Shown one piece after another: positions 45,163-53,297 of a stretch of 64,000 nt of DNA. A program made the translations under genes and the position numbers. How positions within the stretch are numbered: the stretch's first letter is position 1; each line of letters opens with the position of its first letter. The DNA comes from an uncultured Duncaniella sp. Lineage in GTDB: Bacteria; Bacteroidota; Bacteroidia; Bacteroidales; Muribaculaceae. A model generated the notes under the pieces. It saw nothing but the letters and a program-made list of their open reading frames with translations, did not search any database and was not told where the DNA came from. The stretch is taken from assembly GCA_910578515.1 (NCBI GenBank), contig CAJTQR010000001.1, positions 434,001-498,000 on the forward strand. Direction: 5' to 3'.

Positions 45163-47142
45163 ATGAGCATATCCATCAATAGCCTCTCAGTAGAATTTAG
45201 CGCAAAATCGCTTTTCGACAACATATCTTACATCATAAACCGCAAGGACAAAATAGCCCTTGTAGGGAAAAATGGTGCCGGCAAATCAACAATGCTTAAA
45301 ATCATCGCGGGAATACAGAAGCCGACTTCCGGCTCCGTATCAGTGCCCCGTGACACTACCATCGGCTACCTACCGCAGCACATGACAATCAACGACACCT
45401 CTACTGTAATTGAGGAGGTACGCAGTGCTTTCAGCCATATCGACGAGATGCACTCTCGTCTGGATGCTATAAACAATGAACTTGCTACACGCACCGACTA
45501 CGAGTCTCAGGAATATCAAGCTCTCATCGAAACTATGACCAACCTCACCGATAGAGTTTCAATGGAGGAAAGCGAGAACTGCGAAGCCGAGATGGAAAAG
45601 ACCCTTCTTGGTCTTGGATTCCTGCGTTCGGATTTCAACCGCCCTACTTCAGAATTTTCAGGTGGATGGCGCATGCGTATAGAGCTTGCAAAACTTCTTC
45701 TCACCCGACCCGATGTACTTCTGCTTGACGAGCCAACCAACCATCTTGACATCGAGTCCATCCAGTGGCTGGAAAATTTCCTTATCACCAAAGCTAATGC
45801 CGTTGTACTTGTGAGTCATGACCGTGCGTTCATCGACAATGTCACCAATCGCACCATCGAAATATCACTTGGAAAAATCTATGACTATTCAGTCAACTAT
45901 TCCAAATATGTAGTTCTTCGTCAAGAGCGTTTGGAACAGCAGATGAGAGCATACCAGAATCAACAAAAAATGATTCAGGAAACTGAAGACTTCATAGAAC
46001 GGTTCCGCTATAAAGCCACAAAAAGCGTGCAGGTCCAGAGCCGCATCAAGCAACTTGCAAAAATAGACAGAATAGAAGTCGATGAAGTCGACACCTCGCA
46101 CCTCAATCTCAAATTCCCGCCAGCTCCACGCTCAGGCGACTATCCTGTCATTGCCGACAATGTGGGAAAAGCTTACGGTGACCATCAGGTATTCGACCAT
46201 GCCACCTTCACCATCAAACGAGGTGAAAAGGTTGCTTTCGTTGGGAAGAACGGCGAAGGCAAGTCTACACTTGTGAAATGTATAATGGGTGAGCTTCCTT
46301 TTACAGGAAATCTGAAAATCGGACATAATGTCAAAATCGGATATTTCGCCCAGAATCAGGCGCAGCTGTTGGATGAGGATATTACAGTCTTTGACACAAT
46401 CGACCGTGTTGCTGTAGGAGATATCCGTACAAAGATTAGAGATATACTCGGCGCTTTCATGTTCGGAGGCGAAGCTTCCGACAAAAAGGTCAAGGTCCTC
46501 TCAGGAGGTGAGAAAACACGACTTGCCATGATACGCCTCCTTCTTGAACCGGTAAACCTTCTCATACTCGACGAGCCTACCAACCACCTCGACATGAAAA
46601 CCAAGGATATCCTCAAGCAAGCCATAAAGGATTTCAACGGTACCGTAATCGTGGTTAGTCACGACCGCGAATTCCTCGACGGACTCGTAGAGAAAGTTTA
46701 TGAATTTGGAGGTGGCGAAGTAAAGGAATGCCTTGGCGGCATATATGAATTCCTTGAGAAAAAGAAACTCGCATCCCTTGCCGAACTCGAACGCACCGTA
46801 CGTCCCGATGCCTCCACTAAGAATCAGCCTACCCAGCAACAAAAATCAACTACCGCTCCGACGGAGACATCCGCACCTCAACAGTCAGCCGGCAAGCTTT
46901 CGTATGCCCAGCAACGTGAGCACGATAAACTCGTGAGGAAAGCCCGTAAAAAAGTAGAAGAAGCCGAGGCTGAGGTTGGCAGACTCGAACAAGAGGTAGC
47001 GGATATTGAAAAAGAAATATCAGCAGGCAATCCACCCGCTGATATTTACGAGCGTCACGCAGCTACCACCAAGCAGCTCGAAAACGCCATGTCCTTGTGG
47101 GAACTTGCTTCTATGGAGCTTGACTCCATAAGCAATCCCTGA
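45163..47142 (+). CDS. ABC-F family ATPase with C-terminal coiled coil
   Basis: 659 residues from the ATG at 45163; the frame opens at a TTG eight codons earlier, inside the -7 box, which excludes it. NBD1 has GKNGAGKST near 34 and SGGWRMRIELAKLL, with LLLDEPTNHLD; NBD2 has GKNGEGKST near 365, LSGGEKTRLAM and LLILDEPTNHLD. The inter-domain linker is long and charged. The last 70 residues (REHDKLVRKARKKVEEAEAEV) form a coiled coil. The protein is soluble and probably acts on ribosomes; resistance is not implied. It ends 3 bases from the convergent CvfB-like gene. Confidence 0.92.
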   Translation: MSISINSLSVEFSAKSLFDNISYIINRKDKIALVGKNGAGKSTMLKIIAGIQKPTSGSVSVPRDTTIGYLPQHMTINDTSTVIEEVRSAFSHIDEMHSRLDAINNELATRTDYESQEYQALIETMTNLTDRVSMEESENCEAEMEKTLLGLGFLRSDFNRPTSEFSGGWRMRIELAKLLLTRPDVLLLDEPTNHLDIESIQWLENFLITKANAVVLVSHDRAFIDNVTNRTIEISLGKIYDYSVNYSKYVVLRQERLEQQMRAYQNQQKMIQETEDFIERFRYKATKSVQVQSRIKQLAKIDRIEVDEVDTSHLNLKFPPAPRSGDYPVIADNVGKAYGDHQVFDHATFTIKRGEKVAFVGKNGEGKSTLVKCIMGELPFTGNLKIGHNVKIGYFAQNQAQLLDEDITVFDTIDRVAVGDIRTKIRDILGAFMFGGEASDKKVKVLSGGEKTRLAMIRLLLEPVNLLILDEPTNHLDMKTKDILKQAIKDFNGTVIVVSHDREFLDGLVEKVYEFGGGEVKECLGGIYEFLEKKKLASLAELERTVRPDASTKNQPTQQQKSTTAPTETSAPQQSAGKLSYAQQREHDKLVRKARKKVEEAEAEVGRLEQEVADIEKEISAGNPPADIYERHAATTKQLENAMSLWELASMELDSISNP

Positions 47143-47145
47143 TGA

Positions 47146-47985
47146 TTATCTATCCGTCAACCTTAACCCGCCGGGAGTTATCAGTAGCGCATGTTTCTTA
47201 TAGAGAAATCCTATCGCTTTTTTGAAATCTTTTTTCGAGCAACTGAATGTCTCGCGTATAGCCTCGGGAGATGAGCCATCGCCTAATGGCAAAAAGCCGT
47301 CTGGCTCTTCTCTCAAACGTCCGATTATCTTATCAGCCAACTGCTCTATGCGACCGTCATTGGCTCCATTGACGAGGAGGTCAATCTTTCCATCCTCCCT
47401 CACGTTCTTTACGTAGGCGGTGATGACCTCCTCCACCACCAATGGTGCATAAAGGTCACTTTCATATATCATACCATGGAATGCATTATCCACTATGACC
47501 TTGTATCCGATATCCGTATGCTTGTACACTAATGCCCGCACCTTGTCACCCACTTTGTAATCTGGATATTGGTTGCCTAAGAATTTCTCGATTTTAGCGG
47601 ACGCCACTATGCGCTTTGTCACATGGTCCAGATAAACATAAACCAGGCACACCATGCCCTCATGCATTTTGACTCTCTGTTCTCCGAACGGCACAAGCAA
47701 CTGCTTGGTAAGCCCCCAGTCAAGAAATGCCCCGATACGGTTTACGGCACAGACCTGAAGAAATGCAAACTCCCCGACCTCGGCATAAGGATGCTCGGTA
47801 GTGGCTATAAGCCTTTCTTCCGAATCACGATATATGAACACCTTGATTTCATCACCCGGTTCAAGCGGTGAGGAAATATATTTGGCAGGAAGAAGTATTT
47901 CCTGTCCCTCTCCACCATCAAGGTAAACTCCGAAGTCTACGAGTTTGACTACTTTCAACGTGTTGTATTTTCCTATTCTTATCAT
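47146..47985 (-). CDS. CvfB-like S1-domain RNA-binding protein
   Basis: 279 residues with three S1-like beta-barrels in order (about 1-60 GVYLDGGEGQEILLP, 65-135 GAFLDWGLTKQLLVP, 145-210 GYKVIVDNAFHGMIY), then a winged-helix domain (about 215-279) ending LLITPGGLRL. This is the CvfB layout; in Staphylococcus it affects virulence gene expression, and its general role is RNA binding. It is divergent from rsmG. A TAAATTTG box lies on the minus strand at 48005-48012, 20 bases before the ATG. Confidence 0.9.
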   Translation of the reverse strand: MIRIGKYNTLKVVKLVDFGVYLDGGEGQEILLPAKYISSPLEPGDEIKVFIYRDSEERLIATTEHPYAEVGEFAFLQVCAVNRIGAFLDWGLTKQLLVPFGEQRVKMHEGMVCLVYVYLDHVTKRIVASAKIEKFLGNQYPDYKVGDKVRALVYKHTDIGYKVIVDNAFHGMIYESDLYAPLVVEEVITAYVKNVREDGKIDLLVNGANDGRIEQLADKIIGRLREEPDGFLPLGDGSSPEAIRETFSCSKKDFKKAIGFLYKKHALLITPGGLRLTDR

Positions 47986-48004
47986 TGTATGTTAATTTTG
48001 TTTG

Positions 48005-48043
48005 CAAATTTAATCAAAATATCATAAATATACCTTAAATTTG
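48005..48043. promoter_or_regulatory. Divergent -7 boxes for the CvfB-like gene and rsmG
   Basis: TAAATTTG occurs on minus (48012-48005) and on plus (48036-48043), 23 bases apart, in the shared gap. Neither has a strong -33 match. Confidence 0.5.
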
Positions 48044-48128
48044 CATTTTAAACACTCTTATTTAAAACGCCCGATAAGCGTGATTTGTTAACTATAAGGT
48101 TACATATGTAACTGTGATTTTTTCGATT

Positions 48129-48749
48129 ATGGATGAAATTCTTAAATATTTTCCTCACCTTACTGAAACCCAGCTCAGACAATTCACAGCCTTAGGCTCT
48201 CTCTACCCTGACTGGAATGAGAAGATAAATGTAATATCCCGCAAGGATATCACTAATCTCTACACCCACCACATACTTCACTCCCTTGGCATAGCAAAAT
48301 TTATCACTCCTGTCAAAGGCACATCATTTATCGACCTCGGAACCGGAGGTGGCTTTCCCGGAATACCCCTTGCCATAATGTGGCCCGACTGTAAGTTTCA
48401 CTTGATTGACCGCATCGGCAAGAAAATCAAAGTCGCATCCTCGATTGCCGAAGAAATTGGGCTGACAAATGTGACATTCCAACATGGCGACATAGGTGAA
48501 TGTCATATCAAAGTTGATTTCGTTGTCTCACGCGCAGTGATGCAACTCAACGAACTTGTGAAATTAGTGGTGAAAAATATTTCCAAGACTGACCGTAACG
48601 GGTTTCCCAACGGTCTCATTTGTCTGAAAGGCGGAGAACTTGCCGATGAACTTGGCAGAGTGAAGCAACCCACCATTGACGTTCCTCTAAGCGACTATTT
48701 CTTTGAGGAATACTTCAAAACCAAAGACTTAATCTATGTAGAATTATGA
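48129..48749 (+). CDS. rsmG: 16S rRNA G527 N7-methyltransferase RsmG
   Basis: 206 residues from the ATG at 48129; a GTG five codons earlier is less likely. The family motifs are NVISRKDITNLYTHHILHSL near 35 and the SAM site IDLGTGGGFPGIPLA near 70, followed by KIKVASSIAEEIGL and VVSRAV. RsmG methylates G527 in the 530 loop of 16S rRNA; its loss gives low-level streptomycin resistance in other bacteria. The TGA stop overlaps the ATG of the MBL gene (ATGA). Confidence 0.95.
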   Translation: MDEILKYFPHLTETQLRQFTALGSLYPDWNEKINVISRKDITNLYTHHILHSLGIAKFITPVKGTSFIDLGTGGGFPGIPLAIMWPDCKFHLIDRIGKKIKVASSIAEEIGLTNVTFQHGDIGECHIKVDFVVSRAVMQLNELVKLVVKNISKTDRNGFPNGLICLKGGELADELGRVKQPTIDVPLSDYFFEEYFKTKDLIYVEL

Positions 48750-49384
48750 AAGTAAGCAGATTTGTTTTTAACATGTTCGGCATCAATACATACGTGATGT
48801 GGGATGTCGATTCACTTGAAGCCGCGATAGTCGACCCGGGCATGATTGATGATAACGAGCGCAACGCTCTTGACGGCTTTATTGACCGAAATAATCTCAA
48901 AGTCAAACACCTCATCAACACGCATATGCACCTCGACCATATATTTGGCAATGCGTACATCAAAGAAAAATACGGATTGGAAATCAAAGCTCATCCTGAG
49001 GATAATTTTCTCGGACTCACCCTCAGGGAGCAAGCTTCACATTTCCACCTACCTTTACAGTTAACCGATACCGGTTTGGATGTGGAGCTACATGACGGTG
49101 ACACCATATACCTTGGTAAAGAACCTATAAAAATCCTCTCCGTACCAGGTCATTCGCCAGGCAGCATATCCCTCTATTGTCCGGAGTCAAATTTTGTGAT
49201 TACCGGCGACGCCCTCTTCAAGGGCTCGATAGGTCGAACCGACCTTCCGCGAGGAAACCAGTCTCAGCTTTTGCATTCCATCGAGAAAACTCTGTTTAAA
49301 CTTCCCGATGACACAGTAGTTCTTCCCGGTCATGGTCCTGAAACCACAATCGGATTCGAGAAATCACATAATCCATTCTTTTAA
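48746..49384 (+). CDS. MBL-fold metal hydrolase (glyoxalase II-like)
   Basis: 212 residues with the metallo-beta-lactamase pattern THMHLDHIFGN near 57 (HxHxDH), VPGHSPGSISLY near 134 with a metal His, TGDALFKGSIGR near 155 with the bridging Asp and PGHGPETTI near 193. Such small proteins often act as hydroxyacylglutathione hydrolases or related thioesterases; the substrate here is not known. It shares an ATGA overlap with rsmG, so it is translationally coupled. Confidence 0.92.
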   Translation: MKVSRFVFNMFGINTYVMWDVDSLEAAIVDPGMIDDNERNALDGFIDRNNLKVKHLINTHMHLDHIFGNAYIKEKYGLEIKAHPEDNFLGLTLREQASHFHLPLQLTDTGLDVELHDGDTIYLGKEPIKILSVPGHSPGSISLYCPESNFVITGDALFKGSIGRTDLPRGNQSQLLHSIEKTLFKLPDDTVVLPGHGPETTIGFEKSHNPFF

Positions 49385-49426
49385 CAAAAAATTAAAGAAA
49401 TTTTTCTTTAATCATAACTTTTTATT

Positions 49427-49434
49427 TAAATTTG
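49427..49434 (+). promoter_or_regulatory. -7 box for the carboxyltransferase gene
   Basis: TAAATTTG at 49427-49434, with TTTC 20 bases upstream as a weak -33. The start codon at 49519 is 84 bases on, and the end of the leader carries the motif ATCAGTTCTAAATCTGTT (49497-49514) shared with other loci. Confidence 0.5.
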
Positions 49435-49518
49435 CACAAATTTAAATCGAAGGACAAGCTTTATTTCAATCCATAAGGTTCATTCTAAGATTATTATCAG
49501 TTCTAAATCTGTTTCAAT

Positions 49519-51414
49519 ATGACAAGAGCGAAATTAAAAATACGCGATTTGACATTGCGTGACGGGCAGCAATCACTATTTGCAACCCGTATGAGTCAAG
49601 AAACTATTGACAAACTGCTCCCTTTATACGAGGATGCACATTTCTATATTATGGAAGTTTGGGGCGGTGCTGTACCCGACTCCGTGATGCGCTATCTCGA
49701 TGAATCCCCCTGGAACCGTCTCCGTACCGTATCCAAAGCGATGGATTCAAAAAGTGCACATCCCAAATCATTGCTTTCGGCACTTTCTCGTGGTCGCAAC
49801 CTTTTCGGATATGTTCCCTACCCCGATTCTGTACTCAAAGGCTTCTACAAGGAGGCAATCGACAATGGTCTGAACGTAATGCGTATTTTTGATGCACTCA
49901 ACGATATTGACAATGTAAAGGAATCAATCCGCCTTATCAACTCTCTCGGCGGCATCGCTGACGGTGCCGTATGTTACACCGTTGACCCCAAGCAAGAGGA
50001 GCCCGAAGCTCCCAAAGGTTTCATGGGTAAATTAAAATCCATGTTTGGAGGCAAAGCTCCGGAACCTGAAAAGATTTTCACTGATGAATACTTCGTCAGC
50101 AAAGCCAAAGCGATGGAGAGCCTCGGTGCGAAAATCATCACTTTGAAGGATATGGCAGGTCTGGTTAGCCCGCTGCGTGCGGCATCCATTATCTCAGCGC
50201 TCAAACGTGAGGTGAAAGTTCCTGTAGATTTCCACACCCATTGCACCCCGGGCTACGGTCTGGCTTCAGCCCTTATGGCAATTATCAATGGTGTAGATAT
50301 CCTTGACACAAACATCTGGTGGTTCGGCGGTGGCTCCGCTGCACCTGCTATTGAGCTTATCTACATCTTCTGCCAGCGTCTTGGCGTGGAAGTTGAGGTC
50401 AACATGGAAGCTGTTGGTCGCATACGCAAAGAATTATTCAATGCCCGCAAGGCTCTTGCCGACTTCGACCTTAACCGCGACAATATGCCTATCGAGTACG
50501 ACCCGCTCAACGATGTTCTTCCCGCTGAGATTCTCGCCCTCTTCGATAGCGCCATCCAGTTTGCCAAAGCCAACGATGAAGAAGCTCTTCTTGATACATG
50601 CCATAAGATTGAAGCTTACTTCCATTTCCCTAAGCCCAACGAACTCGTCAAGAATGCCGAAGTGCCTGGTGGTATGTATTCCAACATGGTGGCACAGCTC
50701 AGACAGCTCAAGAGCGAAGACCTGCTTGAGGATGCTATGCGTCTAATTCCTATGGTACGTCGTGACGCCGGTCTGATTCCTTTGGTTACACCTACCAGCC
50801 AGATTGTAGGTAGCCAGGCTGTGCTTGTGGCTCTTGACCGTAAAAACGGCAAGCCCGACTACTCAAATACATCCAATCAGTTTATCTCTCTTGTAAAGGG
50901 TGAGTATGGCAAGACTCCTGTCCCCATCGACCCTGCTTTCCGCGAAAAGATAACCGGTAGCCCAATTGAGAAACCTTACGATGTGTCTTCTTATAAAGCA
51001 CCGGAAAATCCCGTACTCGAAGACCTCGGTGGGAAAAAGCTCGCATCCAACGATGAAGAATACCTCCTGCTTCAGCTGCTCCCCTCAGTAGCAAACGGAT
51101 TCCTCCGCAAACGTCGCGCAGAGGAACACGCCGCCGAAGAGGCCGCCAAACCCAAAGAGGCTGTCGAGGAAATCAAGGTAGCTATCGAACCTATAACCGG
51201 TCCTGTTCTTTCCGCTCCGATGGGTGGTAAGATTGTATCAATTGCTGTCAAGGATGGTCAAGCAGTTAAAAAGGGAGACCTTCTACTTGTCTATGAGGCA
51301 ATGAAAATGGAAAACGATGTCATGGCCGAAAGTGATGCAGTGATTAAACGTGTCCTTGTGGCTGTCGACGAAGTTGTTGGCACCGATGCTCCTCTTATCG
51401 AATTTCAGGATTAA
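49519..51414 (+). CDS. Biotin-dependent carboxyltransferase (OadA/pyruvate carboxylase subunit B type)
   Basis: 631 residues. The HMGL-like carboxyltransferase domain begins IRDLTLRDGQQSLFATR (about 7-23) and has the metal site DFHTHCTPGYG near 237; a conserved PYC_OADA domain follows. A Lys/Glu/Ala-rich linker (about 525-555) leads to the biotinyl domain with YEAMKMEND near 593, whose Lys carries biotin. It moves CO2 between biotin and pyruvate/oxaloacetate or a related acyl acid. No biotin carboxylase or membrane decarboxylase subunit lies next to it, so its complex is built from genes elsewhere. Confidence 0.9.
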   Translation: MTRAKLKIRDLTLRDGQQSLFATRMSQETIDKLLPLYEDAHFYIMEVWGGAVPDSVMRYLDESPWNRLRTVSKAMDSKSAHPKSLLSALSRGRNLFGYVPYPDSVLKGFYKEAIDNGLNVMRIFDALNDIDNVKESIRLINSLGGIADGAVCYTVDPKQEEPEAPKGFMGKLKSMFGGKAPEPEKIFTDEYFVSKAKAMESLGAKIITLKDMAGLVSPLRAASIISALKREVKVPVDFHTHCTPGYGLASALMAIINGVDILDTNIWWFGGGSAAPAIELIYIFCQRLGVEVEVNMEAVGRIRKELFNARKALADFDLNRDNMPIEYDPLNDVLPAEILALFDSAIQFAKANDEEALLDTCHKIEAYFHFPKPNELVKNAEVPGGMYSNMVAQLRQLKSEDLLEDAMRLIPMVRRDAGLIPLVTPTSQIVGSQAVLVALDRKNGKPDYSNTSNQFISLVKGEYGKTPVPIDPAFREKITGSPIEKPYDVSSYKAPENPVLEDLGGKKLASNDEEYLLLQLLPSVANGFLRKRRAEEHAAEEAAKPKEAVEEIKVAIEPITGPVLSAPMGGKIVSIAVKDGQAVKKGDLLLVYEAMKMENDVMAESDAVIKRVLVAVDEVVGTDAPLIEFQD

Positions 51415-51417
51415 AAC

Positions 51418-51500
51418 CTGTCTTTGACTAATATTGTCAAAGACAGACCGATATATCGGCGGAGACCGCAAAAATCAACTTGCAGTCTTCGCCGATTTTG
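51418..51500 (+). terminator. Tandem terminator hairpins after the carboxyltransferase gene
   Basis: CTGTCTTTGAC (51418-51428) pairs with GTCAAAGACAG (51436-51446). A second hairpin pairs 51457-51471 with 51480-51494 over 15 positions (one G-U, one mismatch) and is followed by ATTTTG. Confidence 0.8.
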
Positions 51501-51527
51501 TCAATCATAATTATTTGATTACCTTTG
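51497..51527 (+). promoter_or_regulatory. Promoter of the barrel-protein gene (TTTG-N19-TACCTTTG)
   Basis: TTTG at 51497-51500, which is also the T-tract of the terminator before it, and TACCTTTG at 51520-51527, spacing 19. The leader to the ATG at 51631 is about 100 bases. Confidence 0.78.
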
Positions 51528-51630
51528 CAATGTAAACTCGCAAAAGCATTTTAATGCAGAGTTACACATCAGGCATTCATTTTAAGCCACCTTACTTTTA
51601 TGCAATTAAAGTTCAATTAATATTTCATTT

Positions 51631-52239
51631 ATGAAAGCAATTAAAATTCTTTTTGTAGCTTTGGTCATGATGGTCGGCGCTTCATCCGTCCCCGCACAAG
51701 CTCAGTTTAAAATCGGTCCTCGCGTAGGTCTGACAGTAAATGACCTCCATTTCAACAAAGATGTGGTTGACTCCGATAATCAGACAGGCTGGACAGCCGG
51801 TCTAACCACCGAATTTACAATTCCAGTTGTAGGTCTTGGTTTTGACCTTTCAGCCATGTATGTGCGCCGCAACGCTAAATTTCTTGTAGAGAACAATCTT
51901 GAGAAAAACAACCGCGATTACATTGAAATCCCTCTTAACCTCAAGTACAAGCTATCTCTCCCGCTCATAAGCAAAGTTCTCGTACCTTATGTGGCAGCCG
52001 GACCAAGCGTATCATTCCTCACAAGCAAGCGCCACATCGAGGATGCTTATAAGAACAAGTCTGTTGACTGGGCTTTCAACCTCGGCTTCGGTGTGCAGCT
52101 CCTTAGCCACCTTGACGTCAACGCCCGATATGGCTTCGGTATGACAAAAGCAGTCCAGACCGTCAGCTCTAATAACACAAATGGTGATATTGATGCGAAA
52201 AACCGTTATTGGACCATTTCTGTAGCATATCTTTTCTAA
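51631..52239 (+). CDS. PorT-like outer-membrane beta-barrel protein
   Basis: 202 residues: signal peptide ending near AQAQ (about residue 25), then alternating strands typical of an eight-stranded barrel (FKIGPRVGLTVND, GWTAGLTTEFTI, YIEIPLNLKYKL, VPYVAAGPSVSFL), ending with the aromatic YWTISVAYLF that BAM recognises. The function is unknown; PorT-like proteins are common in Bacteroidetes. It has its own promoter and a strong palindromic terminator. Confidence 0.88.
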   Translation: MKAIKILFVALVMMVGASSVPAQAQFKIGPRVGLTVNDLHFNKDVVDSDNQTGWTAGLTTEFTIPVVGLGFDLSAMYVRRNAKFLVENNLEKNNRDYIEIPLNLKYKLSLPLISKVLVPYVAAGPSVSFLTSKRHIEDAYKNKSVDWAFNLGFGVQLLSHLDVNARYGFGMTKAVQTVSSNNTNGDIDAKNRYWTISVAYLF

Positions 52240-52252
52240 ACGAACAATACAC

Positions 52253-52302
52253 AGAAATAGAAAATGGTCGTCCAAAATTTTGGACGACCATTTTCTATTT
52301 CT
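52253..52302. terminator. Perfect 50-base palindrome, bidirectional terminator
   Basis: Bases 52253-52302 read the same on both strands without a mismatch; each arm is 25 bases and contains AAATGGTCGTCC. The A/T-rich ends act as T-tracts in both directions, ending the barrel gene (plus) and rpmH (minus). Confidence 0.85.
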
Positions 52303-52317
52303 TGAAGAAAGTTCTTA

Positions 52318-52473
52318 TTACTTTCCTGCGATAGAGTCAGAAACGGTAAGACGTGCACGACCTTTAGCGCGACGACGTGCTAATACTTTGCGACCATCAG
52401 GGGTAGCCATACGAGCACGGAAACCATGCTTATTAACTCTCTTTCTGTTAGAAGGTTGAAATGTTCTTTTCAT
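52318..52473 (-). CDS. rpmH: Ribosomal protein bL34
   Basis: 51 residues, from ATG at 52473 to TAA at 52318. It begins MKRTFQPSNRKRVNKHGFR and continues with RMATPDGRKVLARRRAKGR, the invariant bL34 sequence, plus a short SDSIAGK tail. The protein is a small basic part of the large ribosomal subunit. It stands alone with a near-perfect promoter; the common neighbours dnaA and rnpA are not here. Confidence 0.97.
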   Translation of the reverse strand: MKRTFQPSNRKRVNKHGFRARMATPDGRKVLARRRAKGRARLTVSDSIAGK

Positions 52474-52515
52474 TGCCGTATATGTTTATTTTTCGTTATT
52501 CTGCATTTTGAGGTG

Positions 52516-52547
52516 CAAATTTAAGCATAAAATTCCATATTGGCAAA
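52516..52547 (-). promoter_or_regulatory. Promoter of rpmH (TTTG-N20-TAAATTTG)
   Basis: On the minus strand TTTG (52547-52544) and TAAATTTG (52523-52516) are separated by 20 bases, 42 bases before the ATG. Confidence 0.85.
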
Positions 52548-52562
52548 ACATTTTCACATTTT

Positions 52563-53066
52563 CTAACATATTTCTTTCTTTACCTCGTCACACCAAGCCT
52601 TGATTCGGGCATCTGTCTCATCCGGATGGTTGACTTCATCAATGCAAAGACCCACAATCATCCCTTCAACATCGCTGTCGGAATGGCTGTAATCATAGCC
52701 CTCGTTATTAAACGGTGCGATAAACATCGGATGTGCACCATGCAACTTGTGGTAAATCTCCCCTACTGAGTTGCAGAATGTCTGGCTCATGGAATCATCA
52801 CCACAGCCAAATATAGCCACCTCCTTATCTCTGAGGTCCAGAGCCTGGGCGCCATCAAGGAAGGTCGCCATATCCTCCTGAAGGTCACCGTCACCCCAAG
52901 TACTTGCACCAATTATAATCACGTCATAATCGCCGAGAGACGATGGAGCCGCAGATGCGACATTATGAACATCCTCCGGCTTCACACCAAGCTGGCCGGC
53001 TATTTTGCATGCTACTTCTTTCGTTGTTCCGGTTGTCGAGCCATAAAATACACCAATTTTTTTCAT
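52563..53066 (-). CDS. fldA: Flavodoxin
   Basis: 167 residues, the long-chain flavodoxin size. The phosphate loop is YGSTTGTTKEVA near 9-20, the isoalloxazine loops are GASTWGDGDLQ near 53 and FGCGDDSMSQTFC near 86. It carries electrons at low potential, for example to pyruvate-metabolising or radical-SAM enzymes, in place of ferredoxin. The gene stands alone between rpmH and ftsK. Confidence 0.95.
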   Translation of the reverse strand: MKKIGVFYGSTTGTTKEVACKIAGQLGVKPEDVHNVASAAPSSLGDYDVIIIGASTWGDGDLQEDMATFLDGAQALDLRDKEVAIFGCGDDSMSQTFCNSVGEIYHKLHGAHPMFIAPFNNEGYDYSHSDSDVEGMIVGLCIDEVNHPDETDARIKAWCDEVKKEIC

Positions 53067-53215
53067 ATCTTATATCTGTAATTTTTAGTTCTAATCTATA
53101 TTTAGATTGACTTCGTTTAAATAAGTTATTTCTTTCTAAATTAAACATCATCGACCGAAAGTTAGTTCAAATGATTAAATCAGTTCAGATATCATAAAAA
53201 ATAAACAGTATCGTG

Positions 53216-53247
53216 TTAGAATTTCTAAAAGAAATTTCGTAATTTTG
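53216..53247 (+). promoter_or_regulatory. Promoter of ftsK (TTAG-N20-TAATTTTG)
   Basis: TAATTTTG at 53240-53247 with TTAG at 53216-53219, spacing 20. AAATCAGTTC at 53177-53186, upstream, matches a motif seen at two other loci. Confidence 0.6.
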
Positions 53248-53297
53248 CTTTCCAATCATATTTAAATTAAACAATCAACGCACACACTAATTCCAGC

